Shown one piece after another: positions 1-6,849 of a stretch of 15,207 nucleotides of DNA. The translations under genes and the position numbers were made by a program. Source of the DNA: DASSUC01 sp035650075 (GTDB taxonomy: Bacteria; Actinomycetota; Actinomycetes; Mycobacteriales; Micromonosporaceae); the NCBI GenBank assembly GCA_035650075.1, contig DASRII010000267.1, positions 1-15,207 on the forward strand, read 5' to 3'. How positions within the stretch are numbered: the first letter of the stretch is position 1; each line of letters opens with the position of its first letter. Under the pieces are notes generated by a model. The model saw nothing but the letters and a program-made list of their open reading frames with translations, was not told where the DNA came from and did not search any database.

Positions 1-1291
1 CGTGTCCGTGGTGGCGTATGGGTACATCGGGTAGCCGGTCGCCGGCCTTGGGTCCCCGGCCGGGTGAGCCCGGTCCGTTGACCGACAACGGGCTTCCTCG
101 GTAGCTGATGGCCAGTTGCGAGACGGTGCGGAAGGCGTAACCACGGACGGTGCGGGGTCGCAGCATGAGTGGGATGAGTGCCGGCGCGATCCGGGTGCGG
201 GCGAACCGGATCAGCGGGTTGGTGGAGGTGGCGATGGTGAAGGCGCGGTCGGTGAAGCGCAGCACGGTCGCGCCGACGGGCGCGCGTTCGGGTTGATAGG
301 TGTCCACCACGGCGTGATTCACCAGCCCGCGTAGGGTGTGGGCCAGTTTCCAGGCGAGGTTGACTGCGTCCTGGATGCCGGTGTTCATGCCCTGGGCGCC
401 GGCCGGGGAGTGAATGTGGGCGGCGTCGCCGGCGAGGAAGACCCGCCCGGCCCGGTAGGCGGTGGCGGCGCGGTGGTGCAGCCGGAAGTTGGTCATCCAG
501 ACCGGGTCGTGCAGCCGCACCGTGCCCTGGGTGTAGGTGTCGGCGAGGGCCTGGACCTCGTCGAGGTCGACCCGGACGTCCGGTGGGGTGGGGTCGGCGG
601 GTGACCGCATGACGAGCAGCCGCCAGCTGGCCGGTGTGCCGAGGGGGAAGAAGAACAGCATGCCCCGCTCAGACAGGAACGCGTGTGCGGCTCCGGGATC
701 GATGCCGTCGGCTTCGGCGTCGGCCAGGACGAAGGTCTGCGGGTAGGAGCTGCCTTCAAAACCGATCCCGGCCGCGGTTCGCACGGTGCTGTGCGCGCCG
801 TCGCAGCCCACCACGTACTGGCACGGGATCCGCTCGTCGCGGCCGTCGTCGTGGCGCAGTACAGCGGACATCTCGTCGGCGCCTGTCTGAAGGCCGACGA
901 GTTGCACGCCGCGTTCGACGGTGATCCCGGCCGTGGCGAGGTGGTCGCCGAGGATGCGTTCGGTTTCGGCCTGGGACAAGAAGAGTAGATATGGGTAGGC
1001 GGTGTCGGAGAGGCCGAAGTCGAACAGCGGCACCGCGGTCTCGCGTCGACCGGCGTGTATGCGCAGTTGCACCGCCCGGTTGCCGTGTTCGACCAGCTGG
1101 CCGGTGATGCCGAGGCCCGCGAGCACCTCCAGGGTGCGGGGCTGGATGGCCAGGGCGCGGGACTCGTGGACCCGGTCGTGGGCGCGGTCGACGAGGCGGG
1201 GCCGCACGCCGTGCGCGGAAAGCTCGGCGGCCAGGGTCAGGCCGGTCGGTCCGGCGCCGACGACGAGGACGTCGACCGGGTCGCTGGTCAT
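1..1291 (-). CDS. FAD-dependent aromatic-ring monooxygenase (PheA/TfdB/Rox-like), 3' end outside window
   Basis: This is a group A flavoprotein monooxygenase, expected to use NAD(P)H and O2 to hydroxylate an aromatic or polyketide-like substrate in the cytoplasm. Translating the minus strand from 1291 gives 430 open codons to the left edge with no stop. The dinucleotide-binding motif GAGPTG is at residues 12-17, the family's ESRALAIQPRTLEVL segment follows, the DG motif GCDGAHSTVR starts at residue 162, and the GDAAHIHSPAGAQGMN motif contacting FAD starts at residue 288. The ATG has a good ribosome site, GGTGAG, 4 bases upstream. Only 19 bases separate it from the permease stop, so it is very likely the third gene of the exporter operon. 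Family members are usually about 500 residues, so the C-terminal part, often a thioredoxin-like fold, is missing here. Substrate cannot be read: antibiotic inactivation (as in rifampicin monooxygenase) or biosynthetic tailoring are both possible. Confidence 0.93.
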   Translation of the reverse strand, partial: MTSDPVDVLVVGAGPTGLTLAAELSAHGVRPRLVDRAHDRVHESRALAIQPRTLEVLAGLGITGQLVEHGNRAVQLRIHAGRRETAVPLFDFGLSDTAYPYLLFLSQAETERILGDHLATAGITVERGVQLVGLQTGADEMSAVLRHDDGRDERIPCQYVVGCDGAHSTVRTAAGIGFEGSSYPQTFVLADAEADGIDPGAAHAFLSERGMLFFFPLGTPASWRLLVMRSPADPTPPDVRVDLDEVQALADTYTQGTVRLHDPVWMTNFRLHHRAATAYRAGRVFLAGDAAHIHSPAGAQGMNTGIQDAVNLAWKLAHTLRGLVNHAVVDTYQPERAPVGATVLRFTDRAFTIATSTNPLIRFARTRIAPALIPLMLRPRTVRGYAFRTVSQLAISYRGSPLSVNGPGSPGRGPKAGDRLPDVPIRHHGH

Positions 1292-1310
1292 GATCTCACC
1301 GTAGGGTCGT

Positions 1311-2123
1311 TCAGGTGGTGGTGGTGTGCCGGTAGCGGATGACGGCGGCGGGCACGGTGACGGCGAGCAGCCCGCCGATCCAGGCAAGGGCCTGCCCCAC
1401 CGCGGTGGCGGTGGATCCGCCCAGGCACAGGGCTCGCAGCGCGTCGACGGTGACGGTGATCGGGTTGATCTTCGCGAAGGCTTGCAGCCAGCCGGGGAAC
1501 GTGGCGACGGGGACGAAGGTGGAGCTGGTGAAGATCAGCGGGATGACGGCGAGCAGGCCGCCTATGCCGGCGGACTCGGGATCGCGGACCAGCAGCCCGA
1601 GCAGCGCGAAGATCCACGAGAAGGCCAGTCCGACCGCCAGGGCGAGGCCGACCGCGGCCACGGCGGCGGTCGGGCCAGCGTGGAAGCGGAACCCGATCGC
1701 GGTGGCGACGCCGGTCATCAGCGCGAGGACGAACAGGTTGCGGATCGCGTCCGCGCTGGTGCGTCCGGCGAGCACGGCGGAGCGGGTCATCGGCAATGCC
1801 CTGAACCGGTCGATCATGCCGGTGGCCAGGTCGTCGGCGATCGCGACGCCGGTCTGCGAGGCGCCGAACGCGATCGCGAGGACCCAGATGCCGGGCAGGG
1901 CGTAGTCGATGTACGTGTCGACGCCGGGTGGGTGGATGGCGCCGCCCCAGGCGTAGGTGAACAGCAGCACGAACAGGATCGGTTGGGCGGTGGCGAACGC
2001 GATCAGCGTGGGAACCCGGACCAGGCGGTGTAGGTTGCGGCCGGTGATGGTGGTGACATTGGCCAGCCACCAGCCGGGCCCGGCCATCGCGGTGCGTTCG
2101 ATTGGCGTCGCGGTCACGCTCAT
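1311..2123 (-). CDS. ABC-2 type multidrug export permease, DrrB-like
   Basis: A 270-residue integral membrane protein, the permease half of a DrrAB-type exporter. It has about six hydrophobic segments: around residues 38-60 (LIAFATAQPILFVLLF), 75-95, a pair near 120-160, one near 165-180 (AVGLAFSWIFALLGLLV), one near 190-215, and a last one around 240-260 (ALAWIGGLLAVTVPAAVI). The cytoplasmic loop after the second segment, DDLATGMIDRFRALPM, matches the conserved ABC-2/DrrB loop (family knowledge) that contacts the ATPase. The start codon overlaps the ATPase stop as ATGA (2120-2123), so the two are translationally coupled and probably made in equal amounts. The monooxygenase follows 19 bases downstream. 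In the family this protein moves hydrophobic drugs such as anthracyclines outward; the cargo here is unknown. Confidence 0.93.
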   Translation of the reverse strand: MSVTATPIERTAMAGPGWWLANVTTITGRNLHRLVRVPTLIAFATAQPILFVLLFTYAWGGAIHPPGVDTYIDYALPGIWVLAIAFGASQTGVAIADDLATGMIDRFRALPMTRSAVLAGRTSADAIRNLFVLALMTGVATAIGFRFHAGPTAAVAAVGLALAVGLAFSWIFALLGLLVRDPESAGIGGLLAVIPLIFTSSTFVPVATFPGWLQAFAKINPITVTVDALRALCLGGSTATAVGQALAWIGGLLAVTVPAAVIRYRHTTTT

Positions 2124-3100
2124 CGCGGGCTCCCCACGGTGGCGGTTTCGGCTGGCGACGCTTTGGCGGGCTGGCCGGTGAGGGTGAGGAACACGTCGTC
2201 GAGGCTGGGCCGGCGCAGCGCCAGATCGGAAACCCGTAGGCCGCCACGGGCGAGCCGGGCGGCGACCTCGGGCAGGATCGCCGGCCCGTCCGCGACCGGG
2301 ATCACCACGCGCTCGTCCGGGCCGATCGTGGGCTCGCCGGTGCCTAGCCCGACCATGGCGGCGGCCAACACGCGCGGGTCGCCCCCCGGGGCCGGCCGCA
2401 GTTCGAGGCGGTCACCGCCGACTTGCGTCTTGAGCTGCTCGGCGGAACCGGTGGCGATCAACCGGCCCTGGTCGAGGACGACGATGGTGTCGGCGAGCCG
2501 GTCGGCCTCTTCCAGGTACTGGGTGGTGAGCAGCACCGTGGTCCCCCGATGGGTGAGGTCGGCGATGAGCCGCCACAGGCCGAGCCGCCCGCGCGGGTCC
2601 AGTCCGGTGGTGGGTTCGTCGAGGAACAGCACCGGCGGCTGGGCGACCAGGCTGGCCGCCACATCCAGGCGGCGGCGCATGCCGCCGGAGTAGGTCCGCG
2701 CGGTGCGGCCGGCCGCCGTGGTCAGGTCGAACTCGTCGAGCAGTTGGTCGGCCCGCTGCCGCGCAGCCCGGCGACCGAGGCCGGACAGCCGCCCGATCAT
2801 GCGCAGATTTTCCCGGCCGGTCAGGTAGGCGTCGAGCGCCGCGTACTGCCCGGACAGACCGATGATCCGGCGCACCATACCGGGCTGCCGGGTGATGTCG
2901 TGGCCGAGCACGCTCGCCCTGCCGGCGTCCGGCCGCAGCAGCGTGGCCAAGACCCGTACCATCGTGGTCTTGCCGGCCCCGTTGGGACCCAGCAGACCGA
3001 GCACTCTGCCCGCTGGAACCCGCAGGTCCACCCCAGCGAGGGCGGTCACTGGGCCGAAGCGTTTCACCAGCCCGTCGACCGCGATTGCCGCGTCGGCCAT
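2120..3100 (-). CDS. ABC exporter ATP-binding protein, DrrA-like
   Basis: A 326-residue ATPase that energises the adjacent permease at the inner face of the membrane. Walker A GPNGAGKT is at residues 38-45, the Q-loop Gln at 85, the signature YSGGMRRR at 137-144, Walker B VLFLDEP at 157-163 and the D-loop GLD right after. The switch position carries Gln (TTQYLEEAD, Q194) instead of the usual His, which is typical of the DrrA branch. The last ~100 residues form the DrrA-type C-terminal extension, including RRPSLDDVFLTLTG. The ATG at 3100 has GTGAGG 5 bases upstream. It is first in a minus-strand operon with the permease and the monooxygenase, and faces a PadR gene across 85 bases. Length and motifs fit DrrA (about 330 residues). 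Confidence 0.96.
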   Translation of the reverse strand: MADAAIAVDGLVKRFGPVTALAGVDLRVPAGRVLGLLGPNGAGKTTMVRVLATLLRPDAGRASVLGHDITRQPGMVRRIIGLSGQYAALDAYLTGRENLRMIGRLSGLGRRAARQRADQLLDEFDLTTAAGRTARTYSGGMRRRLDVAASLVAQPPVLFLDEPTTGLDPRGRLGLWRLIADLTHRGTTVLLTTQYLEEADRLADTIVVLDQGRLIATGSAEQLKTQVGGDRLELRPAPGGDPRVLAAAMVGLGTGEPTIGPDERVVIPVADGPAILPEVAARLARGGLRVSDLALRRPSLDDVFLTLTGQPAKASPAETATVGSPR

Positions 3101-3185
3101 TGATCCTCACCCGACCATAGCTAGGTTTGCTACCTATCAAACGGACAGTAGCATACCTACATATGGAGGCGGTAGGCTGCGGCTT
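3101..3185. promoter_or_regulatory. Divergent control region between exporter operon and padR-type gene, with short inverted repeats
   Basis: This 85-base stretch is visibly AT-richer than its surroundings. It contains a perfect inverted repeat TAGGT-5-ACCTA (3122-3136), a second GTAG-5-CTAC (3148-3160), and the hexamer TACCTA twice (3131-3136 and 3155-3160). The two dyad centres are about 25 bases apart. PadR proteins usually bind such dyads and repress both themselves and a divergent transporter operon, so these are candidate operators (inference). A possible -10, TAGGCT at 3173-3178, lies 7 bases before the padR GTG and would give a leaderless mRNA, though its -35 is poor. I could not assign a convincing promoter for the exporter operon. 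Confidence 0.5.
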
Positions 3186-3530
3186 GTGAAGGCCGAAGCG
3201 CAGGCGCTCAAGGGCCACCTCGACGTGCTGCTGCTCGCTGCGCTGGAGGACGGTCCTCGGCACGGGTACGCGGTCAAGGAGGCGCTGCGGGAGGGCAGCG
3301 GCGGCCGGTTCGACCTGCCCACCGGCACCATCTACCCCGCGCTGCACCGACTGGAACAGGCCGGGCTGATCACCGGCTCTTGGTCCACTGTGGATGGACG
3401 CCGCCGCCGGACCTACCGGCTCACCGCCGAAGGGGTGCGCCGGCTGCACGCCGACCGCAGCAACTGGCACGGCTTCGCCGCCGCGGTCACCGCCCTGCTG
3501 GAGCGCCAGCCATGGCCAGCCACCAGCTGA
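3186..3530 (+). CDS. PadR-family transcriptional regulator
   Basis: A 114-residue winged-helix DNA-binding protein. It begins VKAEAQALKGHLD and continues with the family's LLLAALEDGPRHGYAV and GTIYPALHRLEQAGLI helix-turn-helix segments. The wing is WSTVDGRRRRTYRLTAEG, near residues 63-80, and a short C-terminal helix follows for dimerisation. I chose the GTG at 3186 because PadR proteins normally start two or three residues before the KAEALKGHLD-like motif; longer in-frame starts would read through the divergent control region. PadR repressors usually sense small phenolic or drug-like ligands. The position, divergent from a DrrAB-monooxygenase operon and overlapping a HAAS-type gene by 19 bases, suggests that it controls both. 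The ligand is not known. Confidence 0.9.
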   Translation: MKAEAQALKGHLDVLLLAALEDGPRHGYAVKEALREGSGGRFDLPTGTIYPALHRLEQAGLITGSWSTVDGRRRRTYRLTAEGVRRLHADRSNWHGFAAAVTALLERQPWPATS

Positions 3531-4087
3531 TCGACGCCTACCTCGCCAGCCTCGCCCGGCGGCTGCCCGCCGACACCGTCGACGAGCTCGCCGACGGTCT
3601 GCTCGAAACCTGGCACCACCACCTGGCCGACGGGCTGACCGCGGACCGGGCCGCACGGGCCGCGATCGCCGAGTTCGGCGCCGCCGACCGCATCGCCGAC
3701 GAGTTCGTCGCCCAGGCCCCCGGCCGGCGTACCGCGCGGCTGCTGTTGCTCACCGGGCCGGTGATGGGCGCCTGCTGGGGCACCAGCCTGATTGCCACCA
3801 AGGTCTGGACCTGGCCGATCCCACCCGCGCTCGGTGTCGCCTACCCCGCGGTGCTGCTGGCCACCGTTGCCCTGCTTGTCGGGGCGGCGACCAGCCGGCA
3901 CAGCTACCGCCGCACCCGCCTCGGCGGTCTCGCCGCGCTCGTGCTCATCGTCCTGGACGCGGCGATGATCGGCGCCGTCGGCATGCTCGCACCAACTGTC
4001 GTGTGGCTGATGGCGGTCGCGGTGGCTGCGAGCATGGTCCGCATCGGACTTGCCATCCGCGCGCTGCCACACGCGCTGACGAGCTGA
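3512..4087 (+). CDS. Small membrane protein with N-terminal HAAS/permease-prefix domain
   Basis: A 191-residue protein beginning inside the last codons of the PadR gene (ATG at 3512, PadR stop at 3528-3530), so the pair is co-transcribed and probably translationally coupled. Residues about 5-65 form a helical domain (LIDAYLASLARRLP, DELADGLLETWHHHL, AAIAEFGAADRIADEF) that matches the HAAS/permease-prefix type often found beside PadR genes. Four hydrophobic segments follow: LLLLTGPVMGACWGTSLIA, YPAVLLATVALLVGAA, LAALVLIVLDAAMIGAVGML and VVWLMAVAVAASMVRIGLAI. In the family such proteins are thought to pass membrane or ligand signals to the partner regulator; the exact role is unproven. A longer in-frame start at 3380 would overlap most of padR and has no support. 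Confidence 0.85.
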   Translation: MASHQLIDAYLASLARRLPADTVDELADGLLETWHHHLADGLTADRAARAAIAEFGAADRIADEFVAQAPGRRTARLLLLTGPVMGACWGTSLIATKVWTWPIPPALGVAYPAVLLATVALLVGAATSRHSYRRTRLGGLAALVLIVLDAAMIGAVGMLAPTVVWLMAVAVAASMVRIGLAIRALPHALTS

Positions 4088-4128
4088 CAACCTGCTGGTG
4101 GATGGAGCGCGCTGAACCCGCAATGACG

Positions 4129-4166
4129 TTGAGTCTCCCGTGGCGGGAGAATCTAGGGTCCGTCGT
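4129..4166 (+). promoter_or_regulatory. Probable leaderless promoter with a 19-base spacer, MerR-type layout
   Basis: The -35 candidate TTGAGT (4129-4134) and -10 candidate TAGGGT (4154-4159) are separated by 19 bases, longer than the usual 17-18. The ATG of the VOC gene starts 7 bases after the -10, so transcription would start at or next to the start codon. There is no Shine-Dalgarno-like sequence in a suitable place, which agrees with a leaderless message. The long spacer holding a dyad is the hallmark of promoters activated by MerR-family proteins through DNA distortion. No merR gene is in the window. Confidence 0.6.
4134..4150. promoter_or_regulatory. 17-base dyad TCTCCCG-TGG-CGGGAGA, candidate operator
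   Basis: A perfect 7-base inverted repeat around a 3-base centre fills the space between the -35 and -10 of the VOC gene promoter. It has no run of T after it, so it is unlikely to be an intrinsic terminator for the upstream gene. A MerR-type homodimer binding here is the best explanation (inference from position and spacing). Confidence 0.6.
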
Positions 4167-4517
4167 ATGGATCCGATCGAACCGGTTGTCAGCCGCGAGA
4201 TCTACGGCATGCCGGTCTTCGTCACGCTGACCGTGGCCGACCTCGACCGTACCGTCGACTGGTACGTCAACGGGCTGGGCTTCATCAGCCTGTTCACGAT
4301 GCCCGGACCCGATGGCGGTCCGGCGCTGGTACACCTGCGGCGCGGCGGTGGCCTCGTGGAAGGCCCGGCCGATACGCCGTGGAACACCCGAGACGTACGC
4401 GCGACGGACCCGGACGGCTACGTCGTGGTATTCACCGCCCGGCGCCCGGTGGACGAGCAGGACGAACGCTTCACCGCGATGATGCAGGAGCAGGCCCGCC
4501 TACAGCTCGGCCGCTGA
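4167..4517 (+). CDS. VOC/glyoxalase-superfamily protein, apparently lacking its central part
   Basis: A 116-residue protein. The N-terminal part (MPVFVTLTVADLDRTVDWY, then GLGFISLFTMPGPDGGP) is a standard VOC beta-alpha-beta start, and the C-terminal part (GGGLVEGPADTPWNTRD, then ATDPDGYVVVFT) is a standard VOC end. Between HLRR and GGGLVEG, at about 4338-4346, the stretch that normally holds the rest of module one and the start of module two is absent, roughly 40-45 residues by comparison with what I know of the family (usually 130-160 residues). The frame is kept. VOC proteins bind or modify small molecules, including antibiotic binding and glyoxalase-type reactions. ATG 4167 is preferred over an in-frame GTG at 4140, because that GTG lies inside the operator. 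Its 3' end overlaps the convergent STAND gene by 18 bases. It may be a decayed gene. Confidence 0.75.
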   Translation: MDPIEPVVSREIYGMPVFVTLTVADLDRTVDWYVNGLGFISLFTMPGPDGGPALVHLRRGGGLVEGPADTPWNTRDVRATDPDGYVVVFTARRPVDEQDERFTAMMQEQARLQLGR

Positions 4518-6770
4518 CAATTTCGCGCGTACCTGGTCGGCGTCGGGGTGGTCGAGGTCGTCGAGGATCGTCAGGGCTTGTTGCCACGCGGTCCGGGCGG
4601 CCTCGGGGTCGCCGGCACTGAGATGGGTATCGCCGAGGTGAGTGAGGGCCAGGGCCTCGTAGTAACTGTCGCCGAGGTCCAGGAACATATGGAGGGCGCG
4701 CCGGTAGCAGCTGATGGCGTGGTCATACTCGCCGAGGTGGTGGTGGGCGTACCCGACGCTGTCCCAGGCGTGCGCCTGCCCGGTGCGGTCGCCGAGTTCC
4801 TCGTACAGGGTGAGGGCCTGCTGGCAGGCGGTGAGGGCCTCGCAATGGTCGCCGAGGATGGCGTGGCACCAGCCGACCACGTTGAGGGCCTGGGCCTGCC
4901 CGCGCCGATGACCAGTCGCTCGGTACAGGTCAAGGGCTTGGCGGGCGTGGTCGAGAGCCTCATCGTTGCGACTCTGCCGCTCCCGTACCAGGGCGAGGTC
5001 GTGGTGGCTGTGGGCTTGTCCGATTGGGTCGCCAGTCCTGGTAGTCAGATCGAGGGCCTGCCGCAGCTCAGTGGCGGAGTCCTCGAAGCGGCTCAGCCGT
5101 GTGTAGGCGCGTGCGAGGCTGCGGTAGGTGCGGGCCTGCACTGTCGGGTCGGCTAGCCGCCGGGCGGCGGCCACAGCTGCGCGTTGGGTGACGATGTTGT
5201 CGTGCCAGTGTCCCCGCCGGTTCGAGAAGTCGGCGATGGTCCAGGCGAGCTGCCACGTGTGGGTGTCGAAGCCTTTGGCGGCGGAGTGGCCGACGGCGGC
5301 CAGCAGTACGGCGTATTCAACCGTGAACCAGGCCATGGCCTGCTTGTCGTTGGCGAGTTCTTCCAAGGCTAGGCCGGGTTGGGGCGAGGTGAGGGAGATC
5401 GGCTCGCGGGCCGGATACAGCAGTCGGGCCGCGGTGTACGCGGTGTGCAGGTAGTGGTCGAGCATCCGGCCGGTGGCGATATGACGCTCGGCGTCGGGGT
5501 CGATGGTGTGGGCCTGTTCGACGGCGTAGGCGCGCAGCAGGTCATGGTATGTGTACCGGCCGGTGGTGGGCTCGATTACCAGGTTGGCCCGGGTCAGCTC
5601 GGACAGCAGGGGCCGCACCGCGTCGGGGGTGATGCCGGCGAGGCTGGCCGCGGCCGGGGCGGAGATGTCCGGGCCGGGGTGCAGCCCGAGCAGTCGGAAG
5701 AGCCGCGCGGCGTCCGGGGTCAGCGCCTGGTAGGACCAGGAGAACACCGCCCGCACGTCGGTGTGCGGGTCGTCGGTGGTCAGGGTATCGAGGCGGTGGC
5801 GGGTATCGCGCAGTTCGCCGGCCAAGGCATACAGCGGCAGCCGGGGGTGGGTGGCGGCACGGGCGGCCACGATGGCCAGGGCGAGGGGTAGGCGCGAGCA
5901 GCGGATGATGATTTCGGCGACGGCGTCGGGTTCGGCGGCGGTCCGGTCGGTACCGAGGCGGCGGGCCAGCAGGTCGTGCGCCTCGTCGGGGGTGAGCAAG
6001 TCGAGGGTGATCGGGTGGGCGCCGTCGGCGGCGACCAGGCCGGTGAGCTGGTTGCGGCTGGTGACCACCACCAGGCAGCTGCCGGCGCCAGGCAGCAGCG
6101 GGTGCACTTGGGCGGTGTCGCGGGCGTTGTCCAGCAGTACCAGCATTCGTCGGCCGGCCAGCGTGCTGCGGTAGAGGGCGGCTTGGGCGTCTGGGTCGGC
6201 CGGGATGCGCTGGGGCGCCACGCCGAGGGCGTCGAGGAACCCGCGGACGGCCGTGGTCGGCTCGGTAGGGGTACCGCTGGGGTCGAAGCCGCGCAGGTTG
6301 ACGTACAGCTGCCCGTCGGGGAAGAGGTCGGCCACCCGGTGCGCCCAGTGCACGGCCAGTGCCGTCTTGCCGACTCCGGCGGTGCCGGCGATCGCCGAGA
6401 TCACCATCGTGGTCGTCGCGTCCCCGGCGAGCAGGGCGTCCATGTCGTCGAGGTGCCGGATGCGACCGCAGAATCCGGCCACATCCGCCGGGAGCTGGCG
6501 GGGGACGTCCGTTGCACCGGGGGGCGCCGCCGGTTCGCCCCGGACGGCGGCGAACAGCCGCGCTCGTTCGGCCTCGGTCAGGTACAGCGCGTCGGCCAGC
6601 AGCTTCACCGTTTCGCTGCGGGGGCGTCGGGCGGTGGTGGTTGACTCCAGCCCTCGGATTGTCCGCACCGCTAGGCCGGTGAGCTTGGCGAGCTGTTCCT
6701 GGGTGAGCAAGGCCCGCTCCCGCCAGCTACGCAGCAGCTCCGGAAGAGGGCAGTCCCCGTCGTCGGCCAT
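4500..6770 (-). CDS. HTH-STAND (NB-ARC)-TPR transcriptional regulator
   Basis: A 756-residue cytoplasmic signal-transducing ATPase. Residues about 8-72 are an XRE-type helix-turn-helix (ELLRSWRERALLTQEQLAKL, then GLAVRTIRGLE). The NB-ARC domain follows: Walker A GTAGVGKT at 129-136, Walker B RRMLVLLDNARD near 207-218, VVVTSRNQLTGL as the sensor segment, RLPLALAIVAARA as the GxP-like motif and YHDLLRAYA near the end. The C-terminal ~220 residues carry about five 40-residue tetratricopeptide repeats with the recurring GQAxAxxxxG pattern. It resembles AfsR-type proteins without the SARP winged-helix/BTAD part. In this family ligand binding to the repeats releases nucleotide-dependent oligomerisation. 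ATG 6770 has GAGG 5 bases upstream; the longer reading back to 7139 would overlap the divergent RHS gene and is low-complexity. It lies 79 bases from that gene, making it a candidate local regulator. Confidence 0.9.
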   Translation of the reverse strand: MADDGDCPLPELLRSWRERALLTQEQLAKLTGLAVRTIRGLESTTTARRPRSETVKLLADALYLTEAERARLFAAVRGEPAAPPGATDVPRQLPADVAGFCGRIRHLDDMDALLAGDATTTMVISAIAGTAGVGKTALAVHWAHRVADLFPDGQLYVNLRGFDPSGTPTEPTTAVRGFLDALGVAPQRIPADPDAQAALYRSTLAGRRMLVLLDNARDTAQVHPLLPGAGSCLVVVTSRNQLTGLVAADGAHPITLDLLTPDEAHDLLARRLGTDRTAAEPDAVAEIIIRCSRLPLALAIVAARAATHPRLPLYALAGELRDTRHRLDTLTTDDPHTDVRAVFSWSYQALTPDAARLFRLLGLHPGPDISAPAAASLAGITPDAVRPLLSELTRANLVIEPTTGRYTYHDLLRAYAVEQAHTIDPDAERHIATGRMLDHYLHTAYTAARLLYPAREPISLTSPQPGLALEELANDKQAMAWFTVEYAVLLAAVGHSAAKGFDTHTWQLAWTIADFSNRRGHWHDNIVTQRAAVAAARRLADPTVQARTYRSLARAYTRLSRFEDSATELRQALDLTTRTGDPIGQAHSHHDLALVRERQSRNDEALDHARQALDLYRATGHRRGQAQALNVVGWCHAILGDHCEALTACQQALTLYEELGDRTGQAHAWDSVGYAHHHLGEYDHAISCYRRALHMFLDLGDSYYEALALTHLGDTHLSAGDPEAARTAWQQALTILDDLDHPDADQVRAKLSAAEL

Positions 6771-6849
6771 TGCCGCCTCGTGAAGTTGCCTGTTTTTGTC
6801 CTGCTGTTGGCCTCGATTATCGGGCGGGATCCCAGCAGATTCCAGGACC
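6771..6849. promoter_or_regulatory. Short divergent promoter region between STAND regulator and RHS gene
   Basis: These 79 bases must hold the starts of both divergent genes. On the minus strand GATAAT (6816-6821) could be the -10 of the STAND gene, giving a leader of about 38 bases; no good -35 accompanies it. The same spot is a small dyad, CGAT-T-ATCG. On the plus strand I see no convincing promoter, and the RHS start has only a weak AGGA close to its ATG. Confidence 0.35.

Noticed and set aside
2690..2710. Loss of function in the ATPase because the switch His is Gln
   Set aside because: Gln at this place is normal for the DrrA branch, and all other ATPase motifs are intact.
2862..3185. 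Long N-terminal extension of the PadR protein
   Set aside because: It would read antisense through the start of the DrrA-like gene and the control region. The conserved PadR N-terminus begins right at the GTG at 3186.
4134..4150. Intrinsic terminator for the HAAS gene
   Set aside because: The hairpin has no following T-run, starts 47 bases after the stop, and sits exactly between -35 and -10 of the next gene. An operator explains it better.
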